Below are positions 8,581 to 16,904 of a stretch of 64,000 bases of DNA, piece after piece; position 1 is the stretch's first letter; each line of letters starts with the position of its first letter. A model generated the notes under the pieces. That model did not search any database. It was not told the DNA's origin and worked only from the letters and a program-made list of their open reading frames with translations. The DNA comes from Mesorhizobium shangrilense. GTDB taxonomy: Bacteria; Pseudomonadota; Alphaproteobacteria; Rhizobiales; Rhizobiaceae. The position numbers and the translations under genes are program-made. The stretch lies in contig NZ_JBEWSZ010000009.1 in the NCBI RefSeq assembly GCF_040537815.1, positions 62,001-126,000 of the forward strand, read 5' to 3'.

Positions 8581-8624
8581 GTAGAGCGAAGCCTTATCAA
8601 CCGTCACACCATCAGAGCCTCAGC

Positions 8625-8975
8625 ATGACCTCTTCCGCCCCGCATCTCCACCAGGCCTCCACCCGCACTGACCTCGTCGACTGGGGCGTCCAGCCGGATG
8701 CACTGGAAGGCGCTTCGCATTCCACCGGCAAACTCGTGCACAAGGGACCGAACAACCAGCCGGAATCGGGTATCTGGGTGTGCACGCCCGGCCGCTGGCG
8801 GCTCTCGATCCCGCGCGATGAACTGTGTCATTTCGTTGCCGGCCGGGCGACCTACCGGTCGGATGTCGGCGAGGTGATAGAAGTTTCCACCGGAACCGTG
8901 GTCATGTTCCCCGCCGGCTGGACGGGCGAATGCACGGTGCATGAGAGCATGCGCAACGTCTACATGCTGGCCTGA
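8625..8975 (+). CDS. Small cupin protein (DUF861/EutQ-like), copy 1 of 3
   Basis: The 116-residue protein is a single cupin barrel of the DUF861/Cupin_3 type. Diagnostic segments are GIWVCTPGRWRL, DELCHFVAGRATY and VVMFPAGWTGECTVHES. Such cupins occur as small-molecule isomerases, hydrolases or binding modules; the reaction here is unknown. The start ATG at 8625 was chosen because upstream in-frame sequence is repeat DNA. Two similar cupins follow (9056, 9420). The family usually lacks the full His-x-His metal motif, and here only the His of CHF is obvious. Confidence 0.85.
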   Translation: MTSSAPHLHQASTRTDLVDWGVQPDALEGASHSTGKLVHKGPNNQPESGIWVCTPGRWRLSIPRDELCHFVAGRATYRSDVGEVIEVSTGTVVMFPAGWTGECTVHESMRNVYMLA

Positions 8976-9024
8976 GAGCATGATCCCGAAAAGTGGGAAC
9001 CGGTTTTCGGACAAGATCATGCTC
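8976..9024. repeat. Rhizobial 49-bp palindromic repeat
   Basis: The sequence starts GAGCATGATCCCGAAAAGTG and ends GGACAAGATCATGCTC, so outer arms GAGCATGAT/ATCATGCTC pair, and internal CCGAAAA pairs with TTTTCGG. This is a widespread intergenic palindrome of Rhizobiales genomes. It sits directly after the first cupin stop and may cap that mRNA or be neutral. Confidence 0.8.
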
Positions 9025-9055
9025 AAGCAGGACCACACCAACGGAGCTACACGAC

Positions 9056-9397
9056 ATGTCGACACCACACTGGCCGAAAGCCTCGGCCATGGAACTGGAG
9101 GATTGGGGCGCGGGCAGCAACACGCTCGCTGGCTCACCGCGCGCCTCGGGCAAGATCCTGTTCCAGCATCCCGACGGATCGAGCGAATGCGGCCTGTGGT
9201 CGTGCACGCCGGGCACGCGCAAGGTCACCTTCCAAGCCGACGAGTTCTGCCATTTCCTGTCGGGACGCGGCAGCTATGTCCACGACAATGGCGAGCAGAT
9301 CCCGGTCGAGGCCGGCACGCTCGTCTTCTTCCCCGCCGGCTGGACCGGCACCTCCATAATCACCGAAACGCTGACCAAGGCCTTCATGTGCCGGTGA
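9056..9397 (+). CDS. Small cupin protein (DUF861/EutQ-like), copy 2 of 3
   Basis: The 113-residue cupin carries ECGLWSCTPGTRKVTFQADE, EFCHFLSGRGSYV and LVFFPAGWTGTSIITETLTK. It is homologous to copies 1 and 3, with a variable N-terminus (MSTPHWPKASAMELEDWGAG). The ATG follows an SD-like GGAG at 9042-9045. The palindrome at 8976-9024 separates it from copy 1. Function unknown; the three-copy array suggests a hetero-oligomer or sequential steps on one substrate. Confidence 0.83.
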   Translation: MSTPHWPKASAMELEDWGAGSNTLAGSPRASGKILFQHPDGSSECGLWSCTPGTRKVTFQADEFCHFLSGRGSYVHDNGEQIPVEAGTLVFFPAGWTGTSIITETLTKAFMCR

Positions 9398-9419
9398 GCA
9401 CTTTTCCAAGGAAATCCAT

Positions 9420-9764
9420 ATGACCACGCCGATCATGCAATCGCCGCTCGCCATCACCGACCTCGTCGACTGGGGCGTCATCCCCACCATGATCGAGGGC
9501 CAGTCCCACACCTCGGGCAAACTGCTGCACAAAGGCTCGGAAGGCCGTTCCGAATGCGGCCTGTGGGTCTGCACGCCGGGCAAGTGGCACTGCCATGTCA
9601 CCCGCGACGAATTCTGCCACTTCCTCGAAGGCCGCTGCACCTATGTGCATGAATCCGGCGAAGTGATCGAGATCGAGCCGGACACGGCGGCGTTCTTCCC
9701 GCAGGACTGGAAGGGCGTCTGCACCGTCCATGAGACCATCAAGAAGGTCTACATGATCCGCTGA
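9420..9764 (+). CDS. Small cupin protein (DUF861/EutQ-like), copy 3 of 3
   Basis: The 114-residue cupin is closest to copy 1 at its N-terminus: ITDLVDWGVIPTMIEGQSHT matches TDLVDWGVQPDALEGASHST. It contains CGLWVCTPGKWHC and EFCHFLEGRCTYVHESGE. The turn that reads FPAGW in copies 1 and 2 is FPQDW here, so the loop near the barrel mouth has diverged. SD AAGGAA precedes the ATG. The aldehyde dehydrogenase starts 20 bp downstream. Confidence 0.85.
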   Translation: MTTPIMQSPLAITDLVDWGVIPTMIEGQSHTSGKLLHKGSEGRSECGLWVCTPGKWHCHVTRDEFCHFLEGRCTYVHESGEVIEIEPDTAAFFPQDWKGVCTVHETIKKVYMIR

Positions 9765-9784
9765 TCGGATCTGAGAGGATATCC

Positions 9785-11293
9785 ATGCACTTCTCCCCTG
9801 ACCGGCCGACCTTCTTCGTCAATCCGGACTACCGGCCGATGGCCTGCGCAAACAAACTGGTGGTCGATCCGGCGACGCTGGAAACCGTCGGCGCGATCGC
9901 ATCGGCCAGCGACGGTGAGATCGACGCCGTGCTCACCGCGGCGATCAAGGCACAGGTCGCCTGGAAAAAGCTCGACGCCAAGAGCCGGGCAAAACAGCTC
10001 CATGCCGTCGCCAACGCGATCGAGGCAGCGGACTTCACACGTTGCGCCGAACTGATGGTGCGCGAGATGGGCAAGCCCTACCCGGAAGCTATCGGCGAGA
10101 TCGCCAATTGCGCGCCGATCTTCCGCTACTATGCCGAAATGGCGCGTGACGATGCCGGCAAGGTCGCCGGCACGACGCAGGCCGGTTCGTTCCAGTATGC
10201 GCGCTACGAGCCCTATGGCGTCTCCGTCCACATCATGCCCTACAATTTTCCGATCCTGTTGATGTGCTGGACCGTCGCGGCCTCGCTTGCCGCCGGCAAT
10301 GCCTGCATCATCAAGCCGGCGGAGGCGACGACGCTGTCGACGCTCGACTACATGAGCGTGTTCCGCTCGCTGCCGGAAGGGCTGGTCTCCTGCCTCCCCG
10401 GCGGCGCGGCGACGGCACAGGCACTGATCACCTCCGATCGCACCCATGCGGTTGCCTTCACCGGCTCTGTCGCCGCCGGCAAGGCGGTGGCGGTGGCCTG
10501 CGCCGAACGGATGAAGCCTTGCGTCATCGAGGCTGGCGGCAGCGATCCGCTGATCATCAGCCAACACGCCCCGCTCGACGTCGCTGCCGCTGGCAGCGTC
10601 ACCGCCGCCTTCCACCTCACCGGCCAGGTTTGCACCTCGGCCGAGCGCTTCTTCGTGGTTGATTCGGTGCATGATCCCTTCGTCGAACTGTTCGCGGCGA
10701 GGACACGCGCGCTGCGCATCGGCAACGGCATGGACAAGACCGAGATCGGCCCGCTGGTCAGCGAGGCGGCGCGAGCCAAGGTGATGCGGCTGGTCGACGA
10801 CGCGGTGCGCGATGGCGCCGTTACGGTCACCGGTGGGCGCATCCCGCCGGCACACGCCACCGGCTGGTTCTACGAACCGACCATCCTGACTGGCGTGACC
10901 CCTGACATGGCGATCGTGCGCGAAGAGTGCTTCGGGCCGGTCGCCGCCATCTGCCGTGTCAGGGATTTCGACGAGGCGATCCGACTTGCCAATGACAGCC
11001 CGTTCGGGCTCGGCGCCTCCGTCTTCACCACGGATCTCGCCGAAGCGCATGAGGCGGCCGAACGCCTCGAGGCCGGCATGGTCTGGGTCAACAACCCACT
11101 GATCGACAATGACGCCCTGCCCTTCGGCGGCTGGAAGGCATCAGGCCTCGGCCGCGAACTCGGCCGCCAGGGGCTCGACGCGTTCCGACGCTCGAAAATG
11201 GTCATCATCGACCACAGACCGGCGATCCAGGAATGGTGGTATCCCTACCCCGACAGCTGGTTTCGCGAAACCGGCGGCCGCAAGCACGTTTAA
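9785..11293 (+). CDS. NAD(P)-dependent aldehyde dehydrogenase (succinate-semialdehyde/amino-aldehyde type)
   Basis: The 502-residue ALDH has Asn154 in PYNFP, general base Glu249 in VIEAGGSDP, catalytic Cys283 in GQVCTSAERF and the C-terminal PFGGWKASGLGRELG. It oxidises an aldehyde to an acid. In the Puu pathway an ALDH acts on gamma-glutamyl-aminobutyraldehyde, and this gene may play that role for the substrate of this cluster. SD GAGAGGAT precedes the ATG. It is the last gene of the rightward operon. A non-standard C-terminal tail (QEWWYPYPDSWFRETGG) follows the core. Confidence 0.9.
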   Translation: MHFSPDRPTFFVNPDYRPMACANKLVVDPATLETVGAIASASDGEIDAVLTAAIKAQVAWKKLDAKSRAKQLHAVANAIEAADFTRCAELMVREMGKPYPEAIGEIANCAPIFRYYAEMARDDAGKVAGTTQAGSFQYARYEPYGVSVHIMPYNFPILLMCWTVAASLAAGNACIIKPAEATTLSTLDYMSVFRSLPEGLVSCLPGGAATAQALITSDRTHAVAFTGSVAAGKAVAVACAERMKPCVIEAGGSDPLIISQHAPLDVAAAGSVTAAFHLTGQVCTSAERFFVVDSVHDPFVELFAARTRALRIGNGMDKTEIGPLVSEAARAKVMRLVDDAVRDGAVTVTGGRIPPAHATGWFYEPTILTGVTPDMAIVREECFGPVAAICRVRDFDEAIRLANDSPFGLGASVFTTDLAEAHEAAERLEAGMVWVNNPLIDNDALPFGGWKASGLGRELGRQGLDAFRRSKMVIIDHRPAIQEWWYPYPDSWFRETGGRKHV

Positions 11294-11304
11294 TTCGCTC
11301 CGAG

Positions 11305-11326
11305 GAGCGGCGCGGTCGCGCCGCTC
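11305..11326. terminator. Hairpin between convergent aldehyde dehydrogenase and beta-lactamase genes
   Basis: GAGCGGCGCG and CGCGCCGCTC form a strong GC stem just after the ALDH stop. No U-run follows on either strand, so it is a possible bidirectional but non-canonical terminator. Confidence 0.45.
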
Positions 11327-11335
11327 GCCAAAGCC

Positions 11336-12229
11336 TTAGGCCTTGATCGCTTCGACCAACGCGCGTGAGACGGAAGCGATCGCTGCGTTGCGCTTTGCCA
11401 GCACCTCTTTCGTGCCTGTCAGGTAGACCGACATCACAATCGGATTGCCGGACGCCGGCCAGATGACGGCTGCATCATTGGTGCTGCCACGGTCGCCCGT
11501 GCCGGTCTTGTCTCCGCACTTCCATCCCTGAGGCAACCCAGCCCTTATGCGCTCGCCGCCGGTCTTGTTGGCCACCAGCCATTCGACAAGCTGCGCCCGG
11601 CTTTTCTGCGAGAGGCTGTCGGCGAGGGTAAGTCGCTCGACCGTCTCGGCCATGGCGGCGGGAGAGGTCGTGTCGCGCTCGTCGCCCGGCAGCGATTCGT
11701 TCAGATCCGGCTCGATCCGGTCCAATCTGGTCACCTTGTCGCCTAGGGAACGCAGATAGGCCGTCAGCGCAGCCGGTCCGCCAAAGGACTCCAGCATCAG
11801 ATTGCCGGCACCATTGTCACTGACCGTGACCGCGGCTTCGCAGATCTCCGCCACCGTCATCTCGCCGCCGGCATGGTTCTTCGTCACCGGCGAATTCGCG
11901 ACCACGGCAGTGCGCGGGACCTTGACGCGGCGGTCCAGCTGCTCGATGCCGCCATCGACACGGTGCAAGACAAGCGAGGCCGCCAGCATCTTGAAGGTGC
12001 TGCACATGGGAAACAGCTCCTTCTCGCGGTAACCGAACTGCTCGCCTGTTCCCGAAATCCGGCATGTGACGCCGAGCCGTCCACCGCTTTCCGTCTCGAT
12101 CCGCCTTATTTTCGGCGTCAGCCCATCAAATTTTGTCGGGCTCGTCGCTGCCCTCGCAATCGCGCCAAGGCTGACCGGCGCCGCCAAGACCACAGCGAGA
12201 CCGCCGATGAAATTGCGTCTGTTTGTCAT
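11336..12229 (-). CDS. Class A beta-lactamase, Tat-exported
   Basis: The serine beta-lactamase of about 297 residues shows all class A motifs: STFK (Ser77, Lys80), SDN (137-139), Glu173 in RIEPDLNE as the omega-loop base, and KTG (241-243). The N-terminus MTNRRNFIGG plus a hydrophobic run ending AIARA is a twin-arginine signal, so it is exported folded to the periplasm. The ATG at 12229 has AGAG at SD distance; a GTG two codons upstream (12235) is possible. It is divergent from an AmpR-like regulator, so expression is probably inducible by cell-wall muropeptides. The Cys before the catalytic Ser resembles Cys69 of class A carbapenemases, but the partner Cys238 is absent. Confidence 0.93.
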   Translation of the reverse strand: MTNRRNFIGGLAVVLAAPVSLGAIARAATSPTKFDGLTPKIRRIETESGGRLGVTCRISGTGEQFGYREKELFPMCSTFKMLAASLVLHRVDGGIEQLDRRVKVPRTAVVANSPVTKNHAGGEMTVAEICEAAVTVSDNGAGNLMLESFGGPAALTAYLRSLGDKVTRLDRIEPDLNESLPGDERDTTSPAAMAETVERLTLADSLSQKSRAQLVEWLVANKTGGERIRAGLPQGWKCGDKTGTGDRGSTNDAAVIWPASGNPIVMSVYLTGTKEVLAKRNAAIASVSRALVEAIKA

Positions 12230-12334
12230 GTCCACACTCTCTTTTGCCCGCGCCGCAGAACTGGACCAGATCCAGCGCGATCACAAACGAGTAAACATCG
12301 CCTCCGTCATAAGAAAAACTAGGGCTCGATTTCC
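12230..12334. promoter_or_regulatory. bla/ampR-like intergenic control region
   Basis: The ~100-bp divergent gap should contain the LysR-type binding site. A short dyad CTGGA-CCAGA-TCCAG lies at 12261-12275. No classical AmpR box was recognised with certainty. Role inferred from gene arrangement. Confidence 0.35.
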
Positions 12335-13210
12335 ATGAAACGGTCGCATCTTCCGCTGAACGGTCTGCGGGCTTTCGAAGCCTCTGCACGCCATCTCAGC
12401 TTCACCGGCGCCGGCCTTGAACTGCGCGTTACGCAAGCCGCCGTCAGCCATCAGGTCAAAGGGCTGGAAGAGGTCCTCGGCGTCCGGCTTTTTCGCCGAT
12501 TGCCGCATGGTCTCGCCTTGAGCGAGGAGGGCGAGGCCCTGCTGCCGGTGCTGAGTGACGCCTTCAACAGGATCAGCGTCACGCTCGACCGCTTCGAGGG
12601 CGGCCGCTTCAACGACATCGTCACCATCGGCGTCGTCGGCACCTTCGCTTCCGGCTGGCTGATCCCCCGGTTGCCGCTGTTCCACAAGGCCTATCCGGAC
12701 ATCGAGCTGCGCATCTCGACCAACAACAACCGGGTCAATCTCGCGGCCGACGGCCTCGACTTTGCCCTCCGCTTTGGCGACGGCTCCTGGCCGGGGACCG
12801 AGAACACCCCGCTGCTGCCTGGCTCCTTCTCGCCGGCCTGTGCGCCCGACATCGCCGCGCGTCTGCGCGACCCCTCGGATCTCGCGGGTGAAACGCTGCT
12901 GTGCTCGTACAGGGAAGACGAATGGCTGCGCTGGTTCGAGGCGGCGGGGCGCCATTGCCCGCCGATCAAGGGCATTGTCTTCGATTCGTCGGTCACCATG
13001 GCCAATGCCGCCGTCCAGGGCGCCGGCGTGGCGCTGCTGCCGGTCTCGATGTTCAGCCGCGAACTCGGTTCCGGCCAGCTGGTCCAGCCCTTCGATTGCA
13101 CGGTCGATGTCGGCCGCTACTGGCTGTCGGCGCGGCGCAGGCGCCAGAACTCGCAAGCGATGATCGTCTTCGCCGATTGGTTGAAGGCGGAGACGGCAGC
13201 CAGGAGTTGA
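12335..13210 (+). CDS. ampR: AmpR-like LysR-family transcriptional regulator
   Basis: The 291-residue LysR protein closely resembles enterobacterial AmpR. The N-terminus LPLNGLRAFEASARHLSFTG matches AmpR's LPLNSLRAFEAAARHLSFT pattern. Internal segments IGVVGTFASGWLIP, NNNRVNLAADGLDFALRFG and VFDSSVTMANAA are also AmpR hallmarks. AmpR senses peptidoglycan fragments and switches a divergent beta-lactamase gene on or off. The divergent class A bla supports this role. The gene symbol is by similarity; AmpR most often controls class C enzymes, but class A partners are known. Confidence 0.88.
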   Translation: MKRSHLPLNGLRAFEASARHLSFTGAGLELRVTQAAVSHQVKGLEEVLGVRLFRRLPHGLALSEEGEALLPVLSDAFNRISVTLDRFEGGRFNDIVTIGVVGTFASGWLIPRLPLFHKAYPDIELRISTNNNRVNLAADGLDFALRFGDGSWPGTENTPLLPGSFSPACAPDIAARLRDPSDLAGETLLCSYREDEWLRWFEAAGRHCPPIKGIVFDSSVTMANAAVQGAGVALLPVSMFSRELGSGQLVQPFDCTVDVGRYWLSARRRRQNSQAMIVFADWLKAETAARS

Positions 13211-13218
13211 ACCGAGCC

Positions 13219-14403
13219 TCAGGCGAGCCCGAACCGCTCCACCGCCCGCATGATGCCGCGCAGTTCGGCCAGACCTTTCAGCCGGCCGATCAGCGAATAG
13301 CCGGGGTTGATCCTGGTCTTGCCGATATCGTCGGCGAGCAGGTGGCCATGGTCCGGACGCATGGGTATGCGCCAGTCGGCCCTGCCCTCCGCACGACGGC
13401 GCGTCTCCTCCTTCATCAGCGCCAGGATGACTTCAGCCATGTCGGTGGACCCCTCCAGATGCTCCGCCTCGAAGAAGGAGCCATCCTCCTCGCGCGTCAC
13501 GTTGCGCAGATGCGCGAAATGGATTCTTGGGGCGAATTTCCTGATCATCGCGACAAGGTCATTGTCGGCGCGCACACCGTAGGAGCCCGTGCAGAAGGTC
13601 AGGCCGTTGGCCGGACTGTCGACCGTTTCCAGGATGAAGCGCGCGTCATCGGCGGTCGAGACGACCCGCGGCAATCCGTAGAGCGAGAAGGGCGGATCGT
13701 CTGGATGGATGCACATGCGCGCGCCGACGTCCTCGGCAACGGGAATGATTTGCTTCAGGAACCAGGCAAGGTTGGCGCGCAGCTCGGCCGGACCGATCGC
13801 CTCGTAGTCAGCCAGGGCCGCGCGCATGCCATCCCGATCGTACTTGCGTTCGGTGGCCGGAAGCCCGGCAATGAGGTTGCGCTCTATCTTGTCGATGCGC
13901 TCGTCGCTTAACGTCTTCAGCCGCGCTTCCGCCTCCTTGAGACGCGCCGGGCTGTAGTCGGCCTCGGCATTCCTCCGCTTCAGCACGAACAGATCATAGG
14001 CGGCAAAGTCGATCGCATCGAAGCGCAGGGCATAGCCGGTGGTCGGCAGCCGGTAGGCGAGATCGGTCCGGGTCCAGTCCACCACCGGCATGAAATTGTA
14101 GCAGATGGTGGCGATGCCGGCCTTTGCCAGCGCCCGGATCGTGTCCTTGTACCAGCCGACATAGCGCTCCCTTTCCGCCGAGCCGGTCTTGATCGAGTTG
14201 TGGACGGGGATGCTCTCCACCACCGACCAGTTCAGCCCGGCGGCCTCGATGACGCGCTTGCGCTCGAGTATGTCGGCGAGCGGCCAGGCGCTGCCGTCAT
14301 AGATGTTGTGCAGTGCCGAAACGACACCTGTGGCTCCGGCCTGTTTGACATGATCGAGCGTGACCGGATCGTCCGGACCGTACCAGCGCCAGCATTGTTC
14401 CAT
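13219..14403 (-). CDS. uxuA: Mannonate dehydratase
   Basis: The 394-residue length equals that of E. coli UxuA. The start [20 protein letters not shown] and segments [38 protein letters not shown], and FAHLRNV are characteristic (His, Cys, Asp metal-site residues). It converts D-mannonate to 2-keto-3-deoxygluconate in hexuronate catabolism in the cytosol. An open frame upstream of 14403 is not used because family alignment begins exactly at this ATG. It is divergent from an SDR across a 71-bp gap that holds a perfect TTGTC-G-GACAA palindrome. Confidence 0.95.
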   Translation of the reverse strand: MEQCWRWYGPDDPVTLDHVKQAGATGVVSALHNIYDGSAWPLADILERKRVIEAAGLNWSVVESIPVHNSIKTGSAERERYVGWYKDTIRALAKAGIATICYNFMPVVDWTRTDLAYRLPTTGYALRFDAIDFAAYDLFVLKRRNAEADYSPARLKEAEARLKTLSDERIDKIERNLIAGLPATERKYDRDGMRAALADYEAIGPAELRANLAWFLKQIIPVAEDVGARMCIHPDDPPFSLYGLPRVVSTADDARFILETVDSPANGLTFCTGSYGVRADNDLVAMIRKFAPRIHFAHLRNVTREEDGSFFEAEHLEGSTDMAEVILALMKEETRRRAEGRADWRIPMRPDHGHLLADDIGKTRINPGYSLIGRLKGLAELRGIMRAVERFGLA

Positions 14404-14435
14404 GATTGTCTCTTGAGTGGTTGCGAGGAGCCATA

Positions 14436-14446
14436 TTGTCGGACAA
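14436..14446. promoter_or_regulatory. TTGTC-N-GACAA palindrome between uxuA and SDR
   Basis: A perfect 11-bp palindrome lies 33 bp upstream of uxuA and 29 bp upstream of the SDR. The form resembles operators of GntR/FCD-type regulators of sugar-acid genes. A second perfect copy lies at 30191-30201. Confidence 0.5.
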
Positions 14447-14474
14447 CAATGGCGAGTCAAATCGGAGCTTCGCA

Positions 14475-15260
14475 ATGAAGGATTTCGACGGCAAGGTTGC
14501 CCTGGTGACGGGAACGACCGGCATCGGCCTGGCAAGCGCCCGGCGTCTGGCGGCGGGCGGGGCGGCGATCCTTGCCTGCGGCATCGACAAAAGCGCCAAC
14601 GCGGCCATGCAGGCCGAGCTCGATCACTCGGGCGCCGCAGCCCTGGTGATGACGACGGACGTCTCCGTTCCGGATGAGGTGGCCAAGGCGATCGCCGCCG
14701 GCGTCGCGCGCTTCGGCGGGTTGGACATCATCGTCAATTCGGCCGCCGTGCACCCCTATGGCACGGCGACGACGACGAATTTCGAGACCTGGAACCGGAC
14801 GATGTCCGTCAATGTCGGCTCGATCTACCTCACGGCCCGTTTCGGCATTCCCGAAATGATCAAGCGGGGCGGCGGCGCCATCATCAACGTGGCTTCCGTG
14901 CAAGGCCACGCCTGCCAGGAGAACGTCGCCGCCTACGCCACGACCAAGGGCGCGATCCACACGCTGACACGCTCGCTGGCGCTCGACTACTCACGCCAGG
15001 GTATCCGCGTGAATTCGGTCAGTCCGGGATCGATCCGCACACCCATCCTCGAGCGGGCGGCGCGCGGTGACCATGGCACGGATGCCGACGTCGAAGCGGC
15101 CTACAGGCGCTTTGGCGAAGCGCATCCGATCGGCCGCATCGGCGAGCCCGAGGAAGTGGCCGAGCTCATTGCATTCCTGTGCTCGTCCAAGGCGGGCTTC
15201 TGCACCGGTGCCGACTACAAGATAGACGGCGGACTGACCGCCGGCATCGGCGTGAAATGA
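14475..15260 (+). CDS. Short-chain dehydrogenase/reductase linked to uxuA
   Basis: The 261-residue classical SDR has the nucleotide-binding motif TGTTGIG (about residues 12-18), NSAAVHPYG, catalytic Ser in VASVQGH, YATTK (Tyr-x-x-x-Lys) and the C-terminal [17 protein letters not shown]. Upstream MSLEWLRG... sequence is rejected because the SDR fold starts at [13 protein letters not shown]. It is divergent from uxuA and shares its operator, so it may be the fructuronate/mannonate oxidoreductase of the pathway, in place of the unrelated E. coli-type UxuB. Substrate inferred only from context. Confidence 0.85.
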   Translation: MKDFDGKVALVTGTTGIGLASARRLAAGGAAILACGIDKSANAAMQAELDHSGAAALVMTTDVSVPDEVAKAIAAGVARFGGLDIIVNSAAVHPYGTATTTNFETWNRTMSVNVGSIYLTARFGIPEMIKRGGGAIINVASVQGHACQENVAAYATTKGAIHTLTRSLALDYSRQGIRVNSVSPGSIRTPILERAARGDHGTDADVEAAYRRFGEAHPIGRIGEPEEVAELIAFLCSSKAGFCTGADYKIDGGLTAGIGVK

Positions 15261-15319
15261 AAGGCAGGGCGCCGATCCCGCCAAGAGCCGTTCTTGCGGC
15301 TATGCGCGGTTCGCGGGCG

Positions 15320-16081
15320 TCAGCCGATGCTTTCGCCGCCGTCGATCACCAGCGCCTGGCCGGTCATGAAGGATGAGCGGTCCGAGACCAGGAACAGGAT
15401 TGCTTCGGCGATCTCCTCGGCGCTGGCCCAGCGCCCCATCGGAATCTTGGTGCGGACATAGCGCTCGATCGCCTCGCGTCCGCCCATCTGGGCGATGAAC
15501 GGCTCATTGAACGGCGTATCGACCCAGCCCGGGCAGAGCGCGTTGACGCGGACATTGTGCCTGGCATAGTCGAGCGACATCTGCCGGGTCATCGCCACCA
15601 CCGCATGTTTGGACGTGGCGTAGGCGATCATCTCGCGGTCATAGAACACGCCCGAATTCGAAGCCGTGTTGAGGATGACACCGCCGCCCTGCGCGATCAT
15701 CGACGGCATGACGATCCTGGCCGCCAGGAACTGGGCGCGGACATTGACCCGCCACGACGCATCCATGCCGTCGACATCGACCTCGGTCAGCGTGCCGCCG
15801 ACCTGGATGCCGGCATGGTTGTGCAGGATGTCGATCCGCCCGTGCTTCTGGATCGTACCGGCAATGAGCTGCTCGACGGCCGCGTCCTCGTTGACATCCG
15901 TGGCGATGGCCTCGGCTTGGCCACCGGCCGTTCGGATGGCGCCAGCCGTCGCTTCGCCGGCGGCGGCATCCCTGTCGGCAATGACGATCGTCGCGCCTTC
16001 CTTGCCCATGATGATGGCGCCGGCACGTCCGATGCCGGAACCGGCGCCTGTCACCACGGCGATGCGGTCTTTGAGGATCAT
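15320..16081 (-). CDS. Short-chain dehydrogenase/reductase in polyamine-type ABC operon
   Basis: The 253-residue classical SDR has TGAGSGIG (about 11-18), HNHAGIQ (the usual NNAG varied), NTASNSGVF with the catalytic Ser, and YATSK. The start at MILKDRIAVV is 10 bp after the upstream permease stop, so it is the last gene of the ABC operon. It probably oxidises or reduces the imported compound or a product. The NHAG for NNAG change alters the structural Asn motif and is worth noting, though the family tolerates it. Confidence 0.87.
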   Translation of the reverse strand: MILKDRIAVVTGAGSGIGRAGAIIMGKEGATIVIADRDAAAGEATAGAIRTAGGQAEAIATDVNEDAAVEQLIAGTIQKHGRIDILHNHAGIQVGGTLTEVDVDGMDASWRVNVRAQFLAARIVMPSMIAQGGGVILNTASNSGVFYDREMIAYATSKHAVVAMTRQMSLDYARHNVRVNALCPGWVDTPFNEPFIAQMGGREAIERYVRTKIPMGRWASAEEIAEAILFLVSDRSSFMTGQALVIDGGESIG

Positions 16082-16091
16082 GATGCGACTT

Positions 16092-16904
16092 TCAGTTTGA
16101 TGGCTTGCGCTGGCGCAGCTGCCATTGGGCAAGCACCACGAGCAGGACGGAGGCAACCAGCACGATGGTCGCGATGGCGTTGATTTCCGGCGTCACGCCA
16201 CGCCGGATCGACGCGAAGACATAGATCGGCAGCGTCGTCTGCGCGCCCGCGACGAAGAAGGCGATGATGAAATCGTCGAAGGAGAAAGTGAAGGCGAGCA
16301 GGAAGCCGGCGACCACCGCCGGCATGATCTGCGGCAGGACAATCGAGCGGAACGTCGTCAGCGGCGTGGCATAGAGATCGCTGGAAGCCTCGACCAGATT
16401 GCGGTCGAGGCTGCCGAGCCGCGTGCCGACGATCATCGTGACCAGCGCCATCGAGAACAGGCCGTGCGCCGCGATGATCGAGCCATAGCCAAGCGACAGC
16501 CTGGGCGGCTGATCGCCCGGCCAGATCGAGGCGAGGAACGGATTGACGACCGCGAACAGCTGGACGAGCGCGACCAGCGTCGAGATGCCGATGACGACGC
16601 CGGGAACGACGATCGCCGCCCCAAGCAGTGCGTCGAACACCGCGCGGGTTCGCACCCCGACGCGTGCCAGGCCGAGTGCGGCGGCGGTACCGAACAGCGC
16701 GGCCAGCAAGGCGCTGGTGGTGGCGATGAACAGGCTGTTCTTCAGCGCCTCGACCAGGAACGGGTTCGACAGCGCCTTGCCGTACCATTGCACCGAAAAA
16801 CCGGTGAACTCGCTGGCATGGTGCCCCGCGTTGAAGGAGAACAGCACGACAAGCGCGATCGGCAGATAGAGGAAGGCGAAGACGGCAATGACGAAGGCGC
16901 GCAT
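16092..16904 (-). CDS. ABC transporter permease (PotC-like), second polyamine-type system
   Basis: The 270-residue membrane protein begins MRAFVIAVFAFLYLPIALVV. The EAA loop is NLVEASSDLYATPLTTFRSI followed by VLPQIMPAVVAGFLLAFTFS. The ATG shares one base with the stop of the upstream permease (TGATG at 16902-16906). It pairs with that permease to form the channel. Confidence 0.92.
   Translation of the reverse strand: MRAFVIAVFAFLYLPIALVVLFSFNAGHHASEFTGFSVQWYGKALSNPFLVEALKNSLFIATTSALLAALFGTAAALGLARVGVRTRAVFDALLGAAIVVPGVVIGISTLVALVQLFAVVNPFLASIWPGDQPPRLSLGYGSIIAAHGLFSMALVTMIVGTRLGSLDRNLVEASSDLYATPLTTFRSIVLPQIMPAVVAGFLLAFTFSFDDFIIAFFVAGAQTTLPIYVFASIRRGVTPEINAIATIVLVASVLLVVLAQWQLRQRKPSN

Noticed and set aside
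11336..12229. A carbapenemase of the KPC/SME type
   Set aside because: The Cys before the catalytic Ser is present, but the partner Cys at position 238 is Gly, so the diagnostic disulfide is missing.
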